A stretch of DNA of 64,000 bases, from contig OY282558.1 in the NCBI GenBank assembly GCA_958295665.1, forward strand, positions 142,518,577 to 142,582,576, read 5' to 3'. Positions 1-12,985 of this stretch are shown here, piece by piece. Source of the DNA: Tipula vernalis. Its lineage: Eukaryota; Arthropoda; Insecta; Diptera; Tipulidae. The notes beneath the pieces were generated by a model that worked only from the letters and a program-made list of their open reading frames with translations, made no database searches and had not been told where the DNA came from. The position numbers and the translations under genes were made by a program. The number at the start of each line of letters is the position of its first letter. Within the stretch, counting starts at the first letter, position 1.

Positions 1-3000
1 TCGAAATTTGAGGTTTAATGGAATCACTGCAAGAGAAAATGTTAATTTGAAAGTATTCTGAATAATAAAGATTTAATGAAATTTCTGGAAAAGGAAGAAC
101 TAATTTTAAAATATTCTGGAAAAGGAAGATTAAATGAAATTTCTAGATAAAAAGTTTTAATTTTAAAATATTCTTGAAAATGGAGATTTAATTTTAAAAT
201 TAGAATGGAATTTATGGAAAAAGAAGTTTACGATCAGAATGTTCTGGAAATTAAAGATTTATCAAATTTCTAGAAAACGATGTTATAATTTTAAAATATT
301 CTGGTAAATGGAGAATGGAGATCTAATAGAATTTCTTGTAAAATAAGTTTCAATTTCAAAATATTCTGAAACATAAAGATTTACTTTTAAATTCGAAGGC
401 AATTTCTGGAAATGTATAAAAAGTTCCAAAAAAAGTTAATTTAATTTAAATATTCTGTAAGTGGAGATTTAGTTTTAAAATTTGTGACTAATGGAAATTT
501 AATTTTAAATATTCAAAAAGGAGATTTAGTTTCAAAACAGAATGGAGTTTCTGTAAAACAAAGTTATTTTAGAATATTCTGGAAAGTAGAGGTTTAATGG
601 CGTTTCTAGAAAAGGAAGATTTAAAAGGTAAATGGAGATTCATTTTTAAATTAGAAAGGAAGCCAATCTGGAAAATTTTTCATAAGTTTTAATTGAATTT
701 CTTTTAAAGGAAAATTTAATTTTAAAATATTCTGGAAAATGGAGATTAATTGCAATTTCTGAAAAAGGAAGTTTAATTAAAAATTTAATGAAATTTCTGG
801 AAAGTTTTAGCGAATTCTGGAAAATGAAGATTTATTTCAAAATTACAATGGAATTTCTGGAAACTGGTGGATCTATAGGAATTTCTAGTAAAAAAATTTT
901 AATTTCAAAATAATATTAAAAAGGACGATTAAAGTGAATTTCTGGTAAAACAAGTCTTAATTTTTAAATCTTCTGGAAAATTTGGATTTCATTTTTAAAT
1001 TAGAATGGAATTCTTGGAGAATGGAGTTTACATTTTAGATAAATTTTGTAAAGTAAAGATTTAATCGCATTTCTAAAAATATGTTTTATTTTTAAAATTT
1101 CTGGATAATTAAAATTAAAGGAATTCCTGGAGAAAGAAGTTTTAATTTAAAATATTCTGGGAAATGATGAATTATTAAAATTTTCATTTTAAAATATTTT
1201 GGAAAATGCCGATTTTATTTTAAATATTTTTGAAAAAAATGGAGATGGAAAAATGGATAAAAACTGGAATAGAGTTTGAATTTTAAAATATTCTAGGAAA
1301 CAGCGATTTAATTTTTAAATTAGAATGGAGATGTTAAAGTTTTAGAATATTTTGGAACGAGAAGGTTAAATAGATTTTCTATGTAAAAGTGTAATTTTTA
1401 CATTATTCTGGAATCATGTAAAGATTAAATGGCGTTTCTTTGAAAGGAAGTTTAAATTTTAAAATATTTTGAAAAATGGTGATTTAATGTAATTTTTGAA
1501 AACTCATCCAAGAAATTTTGGTTTAAATTAAATTAAACTTTCTGGAAAAGGTAGATTTAACTTAAAAATATTCTTTAAATAGAGATTTAATTTTAAAATT
1601 AAAATTAAATTTTGGAAAAACGAAGATTTAATTTTAAATTATTCTGGTAACAAAAAGATTTTATGGAATTTCTGGAAAAGGGAGATTTCATTTTAAAACA
1701 TTTTGGGAAATGGAGATTTATAGAAATTTAATTTTTTATAGAAATTTCTGGACTAAGAAGTTTTAATTGAAAATATTCTGTGAAATGGAGAAATTAAGGA
1801 ATTTCCGGAAAATAAAGTTATAATTTTAAAATATTGTGGAAAGTGAAGATTTATTTTTGAATTAGAGTGGAATATCTGGAAAAGGAAGATTTCAATTTAA
1901 ATCATTTTTCGAAAATTGAGCTTTAATGGAATCATTGGAAGAGAAACTTTTCATTTTAAAATATTCTGAATAATAAAGATTCAATGAAATTTCTGGAAAA
2001 GGAAGAACTAATTTTAAAGTATTCTGGAAACGGGAGATTAAATGGAATTTCTAGAAAAAAAGTTTTAATTTTAAAATATTCTGGAAAATGGAGATTTAAT
2101 TTTAAAATTAGAATTAGAAATTTATTGAGATCACTGGAAAAGAAACCCTTAATTTTAAAATATTCTGAAAAATATAGATTTAATTTTGAAAATGGAACCG
2201 AATTTCTGGAAAAGGAAATTACAATTTTAGAATGTAATGGGAAGTGAAGGTTAAATATAAATAGCACTTAGAGGAAAGGAGATTTTATTTCTAAAATATT
2301 CTCGAAAAGGAGATCTACTATATTTTAAAAATATAAAAGAATTTTAGGAAAGGAAGATTTAATTTTAGAATACTCAGAAAAATAGAGATTTATCGGAATT
2401 TGTGTAAAAGAAAGTTATAATTTTAAATATTTCTGGAGAATGGAGATCTAATAGAATTTCTTGAAAAATAAGTTTTAATTTTAAAATATTCTGAAACATA
2501 GAGATTTATTTTTAAATTAGAATGAAATTTCTAGAAATGTACTAAATGTTCCCGAAAAGTAAGTTTAATTTAAATATTTTTTAAGTGGAGATTTAGTTAT
2601 AAAAATTGTGACTAATGAAAATTTAGTTTTAAATATTCTGAAAAACGAGATTTAGTTTCAAAATAGACTGGAGTTTCTGGAAAAGGAAGTTAATATTTAT
2701 TTTAGAATATTCTGGAGTTTCTAAAAATTAAGATTTGTTTTTCTAACATTATGGAAAATAAAGTTTGAATCGAATTTCTGGTACTGGAAAATTCAAGTTA
2801 TAAATATTCTGGAAAATGAAGATTAATTGCAATTTCTGGAAAAGGAAGTTTAAATTCAAAATTTAATGAAATTTCTGGACAATGAAGTTTAAGCGAATAA
2901 TTAAAGGAACTTGTGGAAAATGAAATTTTAAATTTAAATATTCTCGCAAAAAAAAGATTTATTTTTAAATTAAAATGGAATTTCTGGAAAATTAATATTT

Positions 3001-6000
3001 AATTTTTAATAAAACTTTTGGAAAGTGAAGTTTAAATAGCAATTCTAGAAAAGAAAGTTTTATGTTAAGAATATTCTGGAAAATGAAAATTTTTTTGAAC
3101 AAATTTTTAATTTTAAAATATTTTGGAAAACGAGAATTAAATAGAATTTGTGGAAAAAAAGTTTTAATTTTCAAATCTAATGGAAAATGTGAATTAAATT
3201 TTAAAATCAGAATGGAATGTCTGGTGAAGGAAGTTTAGATTTTAAAATATTCTGAATAACGAAGATTTAATCGCATTTTGAATTGGTGGATTAATAAAAT
3301 TATCATTTTAAAAATTTTGGAAAACGCAGATTTTATTTTAAATATTTTTGAAAAATGGAGATTTAATGGAAACTCGAATATAAACTTTTAATTTTAGTTT
3401 TAAAATATTCTATGAAACAGAGATTTAATTTTTAAATTATAATTAAATTTTTGGAAAATGAAGTTAAAGTTTTAGAATATTCTGGAACGTGAAGATTAAA
3501 TAGCAATTCTAGAAAAGGAAGTTTTATGTTTAGAATATTCTAGAAAATGAAATTTTTTTTTAACAAGAGTGTAATTTTAAAATATTATGGAAAAGGAGGA
3601 TTAAAATGAATTTATGGAAAACATGTTTTAATTTTCAAATCTTCAGGAAAATGTCAAATTAATTTTAAAATCATAATGGAATTTCTGGAGAAGAAAGTTT
3701 AGATTTTAAAATATTCTGGGAAATAGTAATGCATATTTACTTTTAAAATAGAATAGAATTTTTGGAAAATGGAAATTTAATGGAATCACTGGAATAGAAA
3801 CTTTTATGGAGTTCTAAGTTCAAAACATTCTAGGAAACAGCGATTTAATTTTTAAATTAGAATGGAATTTTTGGAAAAATGTGTTAAAGTTTTAGAATAT
3901 TCTGGAATGTGTAGGTTAAATAGCATTTCGATAGATTGAAGTGTAATTTTTAAATTATTCTGGAAAATAGAGATTTATCGGAATTTATGAAAAAAAAAGT
4001 TTTAATTTTAGTGAAGATTAAATGGCGTTCATGTGAAATGAAGTTTAAAATTTAAAATATTTTGCAAAACGGAGATTAATTGTAATTCTTGAAAAACTTT
4101 TCTTTAGAGATTTATTTTTAAATTAAATTAAAATTTCTGGAAAATGTAGATTTAACTTTAAAATATTCTTTAAATGGAGATTTATTTTTAAAATTAGAAT
4201 GAAATTTCTGGAAATGGTAGATTTCATTTTAAAATTTTCTGGTAAATGGAATTTTTTTTAAATGTTTTGAAAAATGAAGATTAAATTAAAACTTTATAGA
4301 AATATTTGGACTAAGAAGTTTTAACTGAAAATATTTGGGGAAATGGAGATTTAAAAGAATCTCCGGAAAATAAAGTTTAATTTTGAAAATTAGAATAAAA
4401 TTTCTGGAAAACGAAGATTTCATTTTAAATCATTTTGTATAATGGAGGTTTAATGGAATCACTAGAATAAAAACTTTTATTTTTACAATATTTAAATTAT
4501 TCTGGATAATAAAGATTTAATGGAATATCTGAACAACGGGTTTTTCATTATAAATAGTCTTGGGAAATGGAGAATTAAAGAAATCTACGGAAAATATAGT
4601 TTTAGTTTGAAAATATTTTAGAAAGTGGAGGTTTTATTAGGATCACTGGAAAAAAAACTTTAAATTTTAAAATATTCTGACAAATAGAGATTAATTTTCA
4701 AATTAGAATCAAATTTCTGCTAAACGAATTAATTATTTTTGTTTATTTTGGAAATATAGATTTAATTTTTAAATTAGAATGGAATTTCAGGAAAGAAAGA
4801 ATTAATTTTAGAATACTCAGGAACATAGTGATTTATCGGAATTTCTTTAAAATAAAGTTAAAATTTTAAATTTTTTTGGAGAAAGGAGATCTTATAGAAT
4901 TTCTGAAAAAAAAACAATATTAAATTTTAATTATCTGGGAAATATAGATTTATTTTAAATTCTAATGGAATTTCTAAAATAGAAAGTTTACATTTTACAA
5001 TATTTTGGAAAGTAAAGGTTTAATGGCATTTCTAGAAAATGATGTTTTATTTCTAATATATTCTGAAAAATGGAAATTTATTTTTAAAATAGAATGGTAT
5101 TTCTGTGGAAAAGAAAGATTTAATTTAAATATTGTGGAAAAAGAAGGTTTAATGGAATTTCTGTAAGAGCAAGTTAATATTTAATGATATGTATAGAAAA
5201 GGAAGATTTATTTTTACAACATTTTGTAAAATATTCTGGAAAATAAAGTTTTAATCGAATTTGTTTTAAAGGATTTTAAAGGAAAATTTAATTTTAAAAT
5301 ATTCTGGAAAATGAAGATTAATTGCATTTTTCGGAAAAGGAAGGTTAAATTGAAAATTTAATGAAATTTCTGGACAAGGTAGTTTTAGCGAATAATTAAA
5401 GGAACTTCTTGCAAATGAAGTTTTAATTTTTAAATTACAATGGAATTTCTGGAAATAGGAGATTTGTAGGAATTTCTAGTAAAAAATTTTTAATTTCCAA
5501 ATAATATTGAAAAGGAAGATTAAATTGAATTTCTGAAAAAAAAGTTTTAATTTTTAAATATTCTGGAAAATGTGCATTTAATTTTAAAATTATAATGGAA
5601 TTTCTGGCGAAAGAAGTTAATATTTTATAATCTGGAAAGTAAAGATTTAATCGCATTTCTAAAAAAATGTTTTATTTTTAAAATTTATGGAAAATGAAAA
5701 TTAAAAGGATTTATGGACAAAGAAGTTTTAATTAAAAATATTCTGGGAAATATAGAATTAAAGGAATTTTTAGAAAATATTAATTTGAAATTATTTTGAA
5801 AAGTGGAGATTTATTTTTAATTTTGAATGGATATTCTGGAAAAGAAAGATTTGATTTAAAAAAATTATGAAAAATTGAAATTTATTGAGATTACTGGAAA
5901 AAAAACCATAAATATTAAAATATTTTGAAAAATATAGATTATAGAATTTTTAAATTAGAATGGAATTTCTGGAAAAGGAAGTCACAATTTTAGAATATTC

Positions 6001-6684
6001 TGGAAAATGAAGGATAAATGGCACTTGGAGGAAAAGAGATTTTATTTCTAAAATATTCTCGAAAAGGAGATCAATTTTTAAAATAGAAAAGATTTTTAGG
6101 AAAAGAAGATTTAATTTTAGAATACTCAAAAAATAGAGATTTATCGGTATTTCTGTAAAAGAAAGTTATTATTTTAAATATTTCTGGAGAATGGAGATCT
6201 AATAGAATTTCTTGAAAAACAAGTTATAATTTTAAAGCATTCTGGGAAATGGAGATTTGATGGAATTTCTGGCAAAAGGAAGTTTTAATTTTAAAATATT
6301 CTGAAACATGGAGATTTAGTTTTTAAATAGAATGAAGTTTCTGGAAAAGAAAGTTAATTTTTATTTTAGAATATTCTGGAAAGTGGAGGTTTAATGGCGT
6401 TTCTAGAAAAGGAAGATTTATTTTTACAACATTTTGGAAAATGGAGATTGATTTTTAAACTAAAATGGAATTTCTATAAAAAAAGATAAAAAGATTTGAT
6501 TTTAAAACTTTCAGGAAATTAAAGTTTTAATCGAATTTCTGGTAAAGGAAAATTAAATTTTTAAATATACTGGAAAATGGAGATTAAATGCAATTTCTGG
6601 AAAAGGAAGATTAAATTGAAAATTTAATGAAATTTCTGGACAAGGAAATTTTAGCGAATAATTAAAGGAACTTTTGGAAAATCA
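1..6684. repeat. Degenerate satellite-like tandem array, left part
   Basis: The whole stretch is made of diverged units of about 27-42 bp built on TTCTGGAAAA, GGAAGTTTAA and TTTTAAAATATTCTGG, with ATG GAGATTTAA variants. A larger period is visible. The block at 1-215 returns at about 1911-2125 (same order of variants), the TTCTGAAACATA block at 364 returns at 2490, and a block at about 1174-1340 returns at about 3290-3480, so the higher-order period is about 1.9-2.1 kb. The array runs off the left edge. Short open frames inside it are low-complexity and not genes. It is more diverged than a young satellite. Confidence 0.85.
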
Positions 6685-7068
6685 AATAGGCCTTGAATTT
6701 CAAGTCAACTGGGCGAATTCTAATTTATTTTTTAAGTTTAATTTTTTAAATAATTTAAATTCTAAATTTTAACAAATCCATCAGTTCTATTGTGCACTAT
6801 GACAAAAAAGCCAAACCGTACCGTAGTAGCATTATCGTTGAAAAGATGTGGATAAATGATTGCCAAAATTTGTCAACAGGATATAAAAATCCCTTAATTC
6901 AGAAAAAGGATCCAGATGAACATGCGAGACAGTGATTATAGCCTGAAATTTGAACATTTTTTTTTCACAACCTTTGGTACAACCTATTGTGAATGAGGTT
7001 GTGCTCAAAATAGTATATGCCGGAACTTTAAAATTAATAATCAAATAAATAAAATAAAAAAAAATAAA
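6685..7068 (+). mobile_element. 5'-truncated LINE-like 3' end inserted in the satellite
   Basis: Satellite motifs stop at about 6684 and resume at about 7069. The insert ends in an AAATA-rich tail (about 7042-7068), the usual 3' signature of several non-LTR retrotransposon clades. Its last part, CTATTGTGAATGAG..TTGTGCTCAAAAT (about 6984-7010), is shared with the second insert at 8367-8563. No reverse transcriptase is present in this short piece, so the clade cannot be named. A clear target duplication was not found. Confidence 0.55.
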
Positions 7069-8366
7069 AAATACAAAATTTTAATTTTTAAATATAGTCG
7101 AAAATAAAGATTTATTTTTAAATTAAAATGGAATTTCTGGAACATGAATATTTAGTTTTTAATAAGAATGGAATTTCTGGAAAATGAAGTTTGGAAAATG
7201 AAAATTTTTTTTAACAAATTTTTAATTTTAAAATTGTGGAAAACAAGTTGTAATTTTCAAATATTCTGGAAAATGTGAGTTTAATTTTAAAATTAGAATG
7301 GAGTTTCTGGAGAAGGAATTTTATATTTTAGAAAATTCTGGAAAGTAAAGATTCAATCGCATTTTTAAAAAATGTTATATTTTTAAAATTTTTGGAATAT
7401 GGAAATTTAATGGAATCACTGGAATAGAAACTTTTATTTTTAAAATATTCTGGAAAGTGGAGACTTAATGGAATTTCTTTAAAAATGGAGTTCTAAGTTC
7501 AAATCATTCTAGGAAACAGCGATTTAATTTATTTTGATAAAAACTTTTATTTTTAAAATATTCTGGAAAGTGGAGACTTAATGGAATTTTTTTAAAAATG
7601 GAGTTCTAAGTTCAAATCATTCTAGGAAACAGCGATTTAATTTTTAAATAATAATGGAATTTCTGGAAAAGGATGTTAAAGTTCTAGAATATTCTGGAAT
7701 GTGAAGAAATGGCAGATTTATCAGAATTTCTGAAAAAAGTGAAGTTTAAATTTTAAAATATTTTGAAAATTTTTCTTTAGAGGTTTATTTTTAAATAAAA
7801 TTAAAATTTCTTGAAAAGATAGATTTAACTAAAAAATATTGTTTAAACAGAGATTTAATTTTAAAATTAGGTAAGATAGATTTCATTTTAAAATTTTCTG
7901 GAAAATGGAATTTTACTTAAATTTTTTGTAAAATGAAGCTTAAATTGGAACTGGATAATAAAGATTTAATGGAATTTCTAAACAAGGAATTTTTCATTAA
8001 AAATATTCTGGGAAATGGAGAATTAAAGGAATCTCCGGAAAATAATGTTTTAATTTGAAAATATTTTGGAAAGTGGGGATTTATTTTAAATTTTGAATGG
8101 ATTTCTGGAAAAGGAAGATTTCGTTTTAAAAATATTTGAGAAATGGAGATTTATTGGGATCAACTTTGGAAAAAAACCTTTAAATTTTAAAATATTCTGA
8201 CAAATAGAGATTAATTTTCAAAAGAATGGAGATCTAATAGAATTTCTGAAAAAAACAAATTTAAATTTTTAATTATCTGGGAAATAGAGATTTATTTTAA
8301 ATTCGAATGGAATTTCTGAAAAGAAAGATTTAATTTAAATATTGTGGAAAATGAAGGTTTAATGGA
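7069..8366. repeat. Satellite-like array, middle part
   Basis: Same 30-42 bp units as in 1-6684. It holds a recent local duplication: a block of about 113 bp that contains GGAGTTCTAAGTTCAAATCA and TTCTAGGAAACAGCGATTTA occurs at about 7430-7530 and again at about 7543-7643, almost without differences. This stands out against the strong divergence between other units. Confidence 0.8.
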
Positions 8367-8529
8367 GGCCAAGGAGGTATCTTGCATAATTCTATAAAGC
8401 TGTCTTCTTTGTATTTTTACGTTAAATGATCCCATCTACACAAACTATTATGAATGAGCTTCGTGCTCAAAATGGATTGTGTAGCTTGGGGTTGTTCTTA
8501 AACGCAAAATATTTGTAAATTTAAACAAA

Positions 8530-8563
<34 letters not shown>
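8367..8563 (+). mobile_element. Short LINE-like 3' end with (AAAT)n tail and target duplication
   Basis: This insert of about 197 bp interrupts the array between two copies of AATGGA (8361-8366 and 8564-8569). Removing the insert plus one copy restores the array motif TTTAATGGAATTTCTG. It ends in an (AAAT)n run of about 40 bp. It shares the motif with GAATGAG and GTGCTCAAAAT with the insert at 6685-7068 and has the same orientation, so both are probably 3' ends of one family. It is too short to show coding sequence. Confidence 0.6.
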
Positions 8564-8564
<1 letters not shown>

Positions 8565-8800
8565 ATGGAATTTCTGTAAAAGGAAATTTTAATTTGAAAT
8601 TTTTAAAAGAATGCCTTAATTTTTAAAAATTCGTTTAAAAACTTTGAAAGAATGCTTAAACTTTAAAAATTAGAATTAAATTTTTTTAAAAGTAAGATTT
8701 AATTTTAAAATATTCTGGAAACGAAGATTTAATTTTAAAGCTAGAAATATTTAATTTTTAAATATTCTGTGAATAGAGACTTTATTTTTTATTTAAAAAT
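8564..8800. repeat. Satellite-like array, right end
   Basis: Resumes directly after the (AAAT)n tail with the array motif ATGGAATTTCTG and fades out near 8800, where the TTAATTTTAAAATATTCTGG theme is last seen. Confidence 0.65.
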
Positions 8801-11129
8801 CAAATCTCTCTTTGACAAAAAATTTAAAAATTATATTTTTACTTCAAGATGCTTTACTTATTTATCAGATGCTTTATCTTTTAATACAACTAAAAGTGAG
8901 TCTGATTTTATTTTATTTTTTTAAATACGGTAAAAACGCAAAATAATATTTCTAGTCTTTATTCCAAAAATATTTTCTGCTCTTTTTTACATTTCAGGGA
9001 ACGTCGAAATAATACCAGGACAATTAAATAAAAAAAGAGAAGCAGAAAGTATCATTCGCATGATTTCTTAAAATCTCGGAAAATCAATCAATTCGATTAA
9101 ACTTGAAAATCTTGAATATTCTCTATATCAAGTTCTTTTAATAATCTCTAGTAATTTTGTTACTAGCAATTCAAATGTTATTTAAGTTTTGAAATCTAGC
9201 TACCTAGATTTATACAAACAACACAAATAATTTCGAATTTCGAGAATTTCTTATCGTTATCTCAACATTATTCGCAAGGGAATTCATCACGAATCATTAG
9301 TCTCGAATATTCTTGAAATTTCCAACATTGTCGAACATTTTCAAAAGTTTTGCTTAATATTAGAATCCTACAAACACAAAATATCTCGATTAAACCGGAA
9401 TAAGAGAATAACAAAAGTAATTGGTTTCAAATGATGAATATCACATTTTTGTGTTTATTTGTCATTTTTGAAACTTAATAATAAAACAACTTTAGTTACT
9501 AAGAAAAACGCCTTTAATAGGCCCTGTTAAGTGTTTTGAGAGTTCATGCATAAGAACTCCCTGTTTGCCGAATGTAGATTTTTGTAAAATGTCTGCATTT
9601 TAGTGAATTGCATATCCCACGAGTTTTTTTTTTGTTCCATTTTGTTATAGTTCTTGTAAACAAAACAGTTTTGTACGGAACTTTAATTTCAACAAAAATT
9701 ATTAATTGAAAAAAACCGAAAATTAAGACTGGTAAAAATTAGTTATTATCGAATCCGATTCACAAATGCTTCAAATTAGTATGTACATAGCTTTAAACAA
9801 CAAATTGTATAGTTTAATTTCAAGCAATGGAAGATTATCAAAATTTAAAATTTCTGGAAACAATAAAATTCATTAAAAATATTTTTTTTACTATTTCCTA
9901 TAAAAATTATAAATTTTTAATAACTTTGCCCTTATTTCGTTTTCCATAGTTCACTGTAAAAATATTTAACCACTCCCAATAAACTCGTACATTTGTCGCC
10001 TAAAATTTATTTACGACTTTTACTAAAAATAAGTTCGCCTTTTATACAATTGTTTCAACCTCTCCTCCAATTACTAAGTAGAGACAACAATTTGTTAGAG
10101 CCTTTTGTTTTGATTCAAACTTTGACGTACCATTAGCCCCAGGTATTTTAAAAAACTCATAAGATTCACTTAGATGTGTATCTATCATTGCTTCTATAAA
10201 ACCGCATATAACTTTCTAGCCTGATATGACTGTAATAAAACATCGTACATTTTTATGTAAAATAAACGTAAGGAAGCTATGCAGATATAGTTAATGTTCC
10301 ATGTACCCTGTATATATTATAACCCAAAACACGAACCGCATAGCATTTCAAAAATTTTATTTTTGGATGAAAATTTGGAAATTATTTTACGATTATTATT
10401 ATTGCATTCATTATAATATTCTGTTATCATCATCATCATCGTTGTGTGATGAAAATTTTTTGAATGCCTTTACGCACGTCGGCATATAGTTTTTAATACG
10501 TCTTCTGTGTATATGTACAAGATAATCTTATTTGTTGTCTGTATGATTTTACTAAATATATTTTCACTTCAATTAAATCAAGCCGCATATCTAAAAAAAA
10601 AAAAAACAACTTAATAACCCTCTTAAGCAACATAAAATATTTATGTACATACATCGTAATATTTTCTCATCGTTCATCCATCCCTCGACCTCATTTCTAA
10701 ATTGTAGACTATATAAAAAGCACATTGGTATACACATTATAAATGTTTGATAAATTTAGAATAATTATTCATTGTACTCCTCCTCTTTTACCCAATTTAC
10801 TATAAATAGTTAAATTATTTAACAATGAAATACAAAATTAAAATCTGCAGTAGTTTTATAGTAGCAATGCATTTGTATTTTATTTTAATGCAAATACATA
10901 AACCAAATTTAATCAAATTGCTACAGATTTTTTTAATGTTTGGACGATTCATGCAAATTATCTGCATAGTACAACTGCATTTATAATAAAACATAATGGA
11001 AATGTTCGTTAAATAATTGGTTGCTATTTAAATATGAAATAAATTAAGTGTTTGGGGTTACTTCTAAAGATAATACGAAATTGGTCATTTGAATGAAAAT
11101 TTGCCCAGTTTTGAAGGAGACAACTTTAA
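8801..11129. other. AT-rich stretch without a recognised gene
   Basis: About 2.3 kb of AT-rich sequence. No coding frame of convincing composition or known motif was found on either strand. Poly(A) runs, an ATC trinucleotide run near 10427-10440 and several AATAAA-like hexamers (for example near 10235-10262) are present, so part of it could be untranslated or intronic host DNA, but nothing proves that. Confidence 0.5.
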
Positions 11130-11640
11130 GGGTCAAATTTTCTTACGTTAAAATTTGGCAAAATGCGGAATTAGATTTGCAGCATCACCTCTTAAGAATC
11201 CTTTTAGATATGGAATTTCTGAATTCCGCTAAACGATTCGTTTTCGACTATGGTGCTAAAGTCATTTGAAATCGATGGCCACTTCGTGTAATTCCCGCAA
11301 AATGATTCGATCGAAATACGCGGAAAACGAATTTCATTGGCTTGGCAAAATTAATGATCTGTGGAAACACTTTGTATTTCTATCATCTGATATCTTATTT
11401 TGAGTTGGTTTTTTAATTGGAGTATTTGGATTGCGACGTTATGGAATTGGTTCAATGCTTCATTAACTTTTTCTGCACGTGTTTCGAGCTGCTCAGTTGT
11501 GGTTTATGGCTTGACAAGATTCTAGTTTACTATTGATTTTATCTATGAAATTTTTTATGTTGGTCAATGTTGATTTTATTGTGCCGCGCTACTTTACCGA
11601 TGATGCGAATTCGATGATTTCGATTTATTCAAATCAAGTG
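11130..11640 (-). pseudogene. Decayed BEL/Pao gag (N-terminal and DUF1759 part)
   Basis: Reading the minus strand from about 11590 down gives a GTIKSTL..IKNFIDKI segment. A frame change near 11500 is followed by a coiled-coil-like stretch beginning EQLETRAEKVNEAL and running to about 11400. This order matches the start of BEL/Pao gag proteins. Further down, at about 11330-11200, FCGNYTKWPS..FSTIVENES matches the DUF1759 core pattern (F-G-W-F-F), then several stops follow. The gag would assemble the retroelement particle. It is broken by at least one frameshift and several nonsense codons. No LTR of its own was found nearby. Confidence 0.55.
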
Positions 11641-11837
11641 AATTTTGGTAAAAAGCGTAAGATAAAAAACACTTAGTTGAATGATTTCACTGAATTTAAT
11701 AATCTCTGTCACTGAGTGTAATACAAAATACATAATCAAAATGTTGTTATTTTATGAATTAGAACGGTACTCACACTCAGTCTTCTTCAAAAAACTAATA
11801 AGTTCCGCAACCACCATTATTATTAGTAAACCTATAA

Positions 11838-12810
11838 TTGGGTGCTGATTTCCTTACCAAGTTCGGACTTTTAGTAGATTTTAAAGGTCAACGTCTGTTA
11901 ACGTTTTTTGCAGTTATAGTGATACACCTATACCACGTTACTATTCCGAGTTTCCATCTTTGGTTGAAGGCTCAAATTACAGTCTTCCGGTGCAACATTG
12001 CGTAATCTATCATATTATAACAAAAGGATCGTTACCATTTTGCACACCTCCAAGATCAGGTCGAATCAAACATAGTGCTGCAAAAACCGAATTTGAGCAC
12101 ATGGTTCAACTTGGAATTTGTCGACCATCCTCGTCAAGTGTGTCTTCACCAGTCCATTTAGTTGCGAAGAATGATAGTTGTGATTGGCGTCCATGTGGCG
12201 ATTATCATCGGCTAAATACCATAACAACGCCAGATAGGTACCCAATAGATCTTCTGTATAATTTCTCTTTGTGTTTAGAGAGATGTACGGTATTCTCAAA
12301 GATCGACTTAGTGAGAGCATACCATCATATTCCTGTAGCTCCGGAGGATATTTAAAAGTCAGCCATCACAACACCATTCAGCTTGTTCGAATTTACCCGG
12401 ATGCCCTTCGGCTTATGGAATGCCAGTCAAACCTTCCAAAGGTTTATGAATATGATAGTTCGTGGACTCGAATGATTGATGATTTTTTGGTCTCGAGTCG
12501 GAGCGAAATGGAACACAAATTTCACTTGAAACAACTATTTGGTCGTTTAGTCGAATATGGTGTAAACATTAAAGCATCTAAGTGTGTTTTTGGTGTTTCA
12601 TCTTTAGAATGTGGGCATAATATTTCAAGAGATGAAATATCTGCATCGTACCTAGCAGGGCTGTTGGAGCAGTACTGGAACAATTCAGTGATGGTAAGTG
12701 GAAGCCTTTATCATTCTATTCAAGGAAATTGTCTCCAACCAATTAGGTAATTACCTTTCTCTCAAACAGTTTAGGTATTTCGTTGAGAGTCGGCAAATCA
12801 CTCTATATAC
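11838..12810 (+). pseudogene. CsRn1-like Ty3/Gypsy pol: protease end and reverse transcriptase
   Basis: GADFLTKFGLLVDF at about 11840-11880 is the C-terminal end of the aspartic protease as in CsRn1-type Gypsy elements. The RT follows: [17 protein letters not shown], then [17 protein letters not shown] (about 12115-12165), [11 protein letters not shown] (about 12187), [19 protein letters not shown] (about 12295-12350) and a degraded active-site box MIDDFLVSS at about 12473. Stops and frame changes lie at 12353 and before the active-site box, where about five residues are missing. The RNase H begins near 12770 (RYFVESRQITLYT) and is cut at 12810 by the insertion of the next element. The rest continues at 16783. 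Confidence 0.75.
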
Positions 12811-12967
12811 TGTCACAAGCGATATCTTGTGCTTAGCATTGGAACTAGTGTTCCAACTGTTATACAGTAATATTGTTATACTTAATATTGTTATACAGTA
12901 ATGTCGATACACTGAACTGAATTGAATAAAAGCCAGTCTAAAACGTAACACCAAGCCTTTCATTACA
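12811..12967 (+). repeat. 5' LTR
   Basis: Begins TGTCACAAGCGATATC and ends TTTCATTACA, so TG..CA. It matches 16640-16782 nearly throughout. The extra bases come from a small internal duplication of ATATTGTTATAC..TTATACAGTAATG that the 3' LTR lacks. Few other differences are seen, so the insertion is much younger than its host element. Confidence 0.9.
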
Positions 12968-12985
12968 TGGTGTCAGATAAAGTTG
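12968..12985 (+). promoter_or_regulatory. tRNA primer-binding site
   Basis: TGGTGTCAGATAAAGTTG starts directly after the CA end of the 5' LTR, the normal place for the minus-strand primer site of LTR retroelements. The tRNA was not identified. Confidence 0.7.

Noticed and set aside
1984..2247. Open frame of 87 residues in the satellite array
   Set aside because: The peptide simply translates the repeat units (LILKYSGKWRF repeated), and frames on the other strand are similarly low-complexity.
10301..10489. Short plus-strand frame rich in Tyr, Phe and Ser
   Set aside because: No motif, composition follows the local AT content and an ATC run; no splice or start context.
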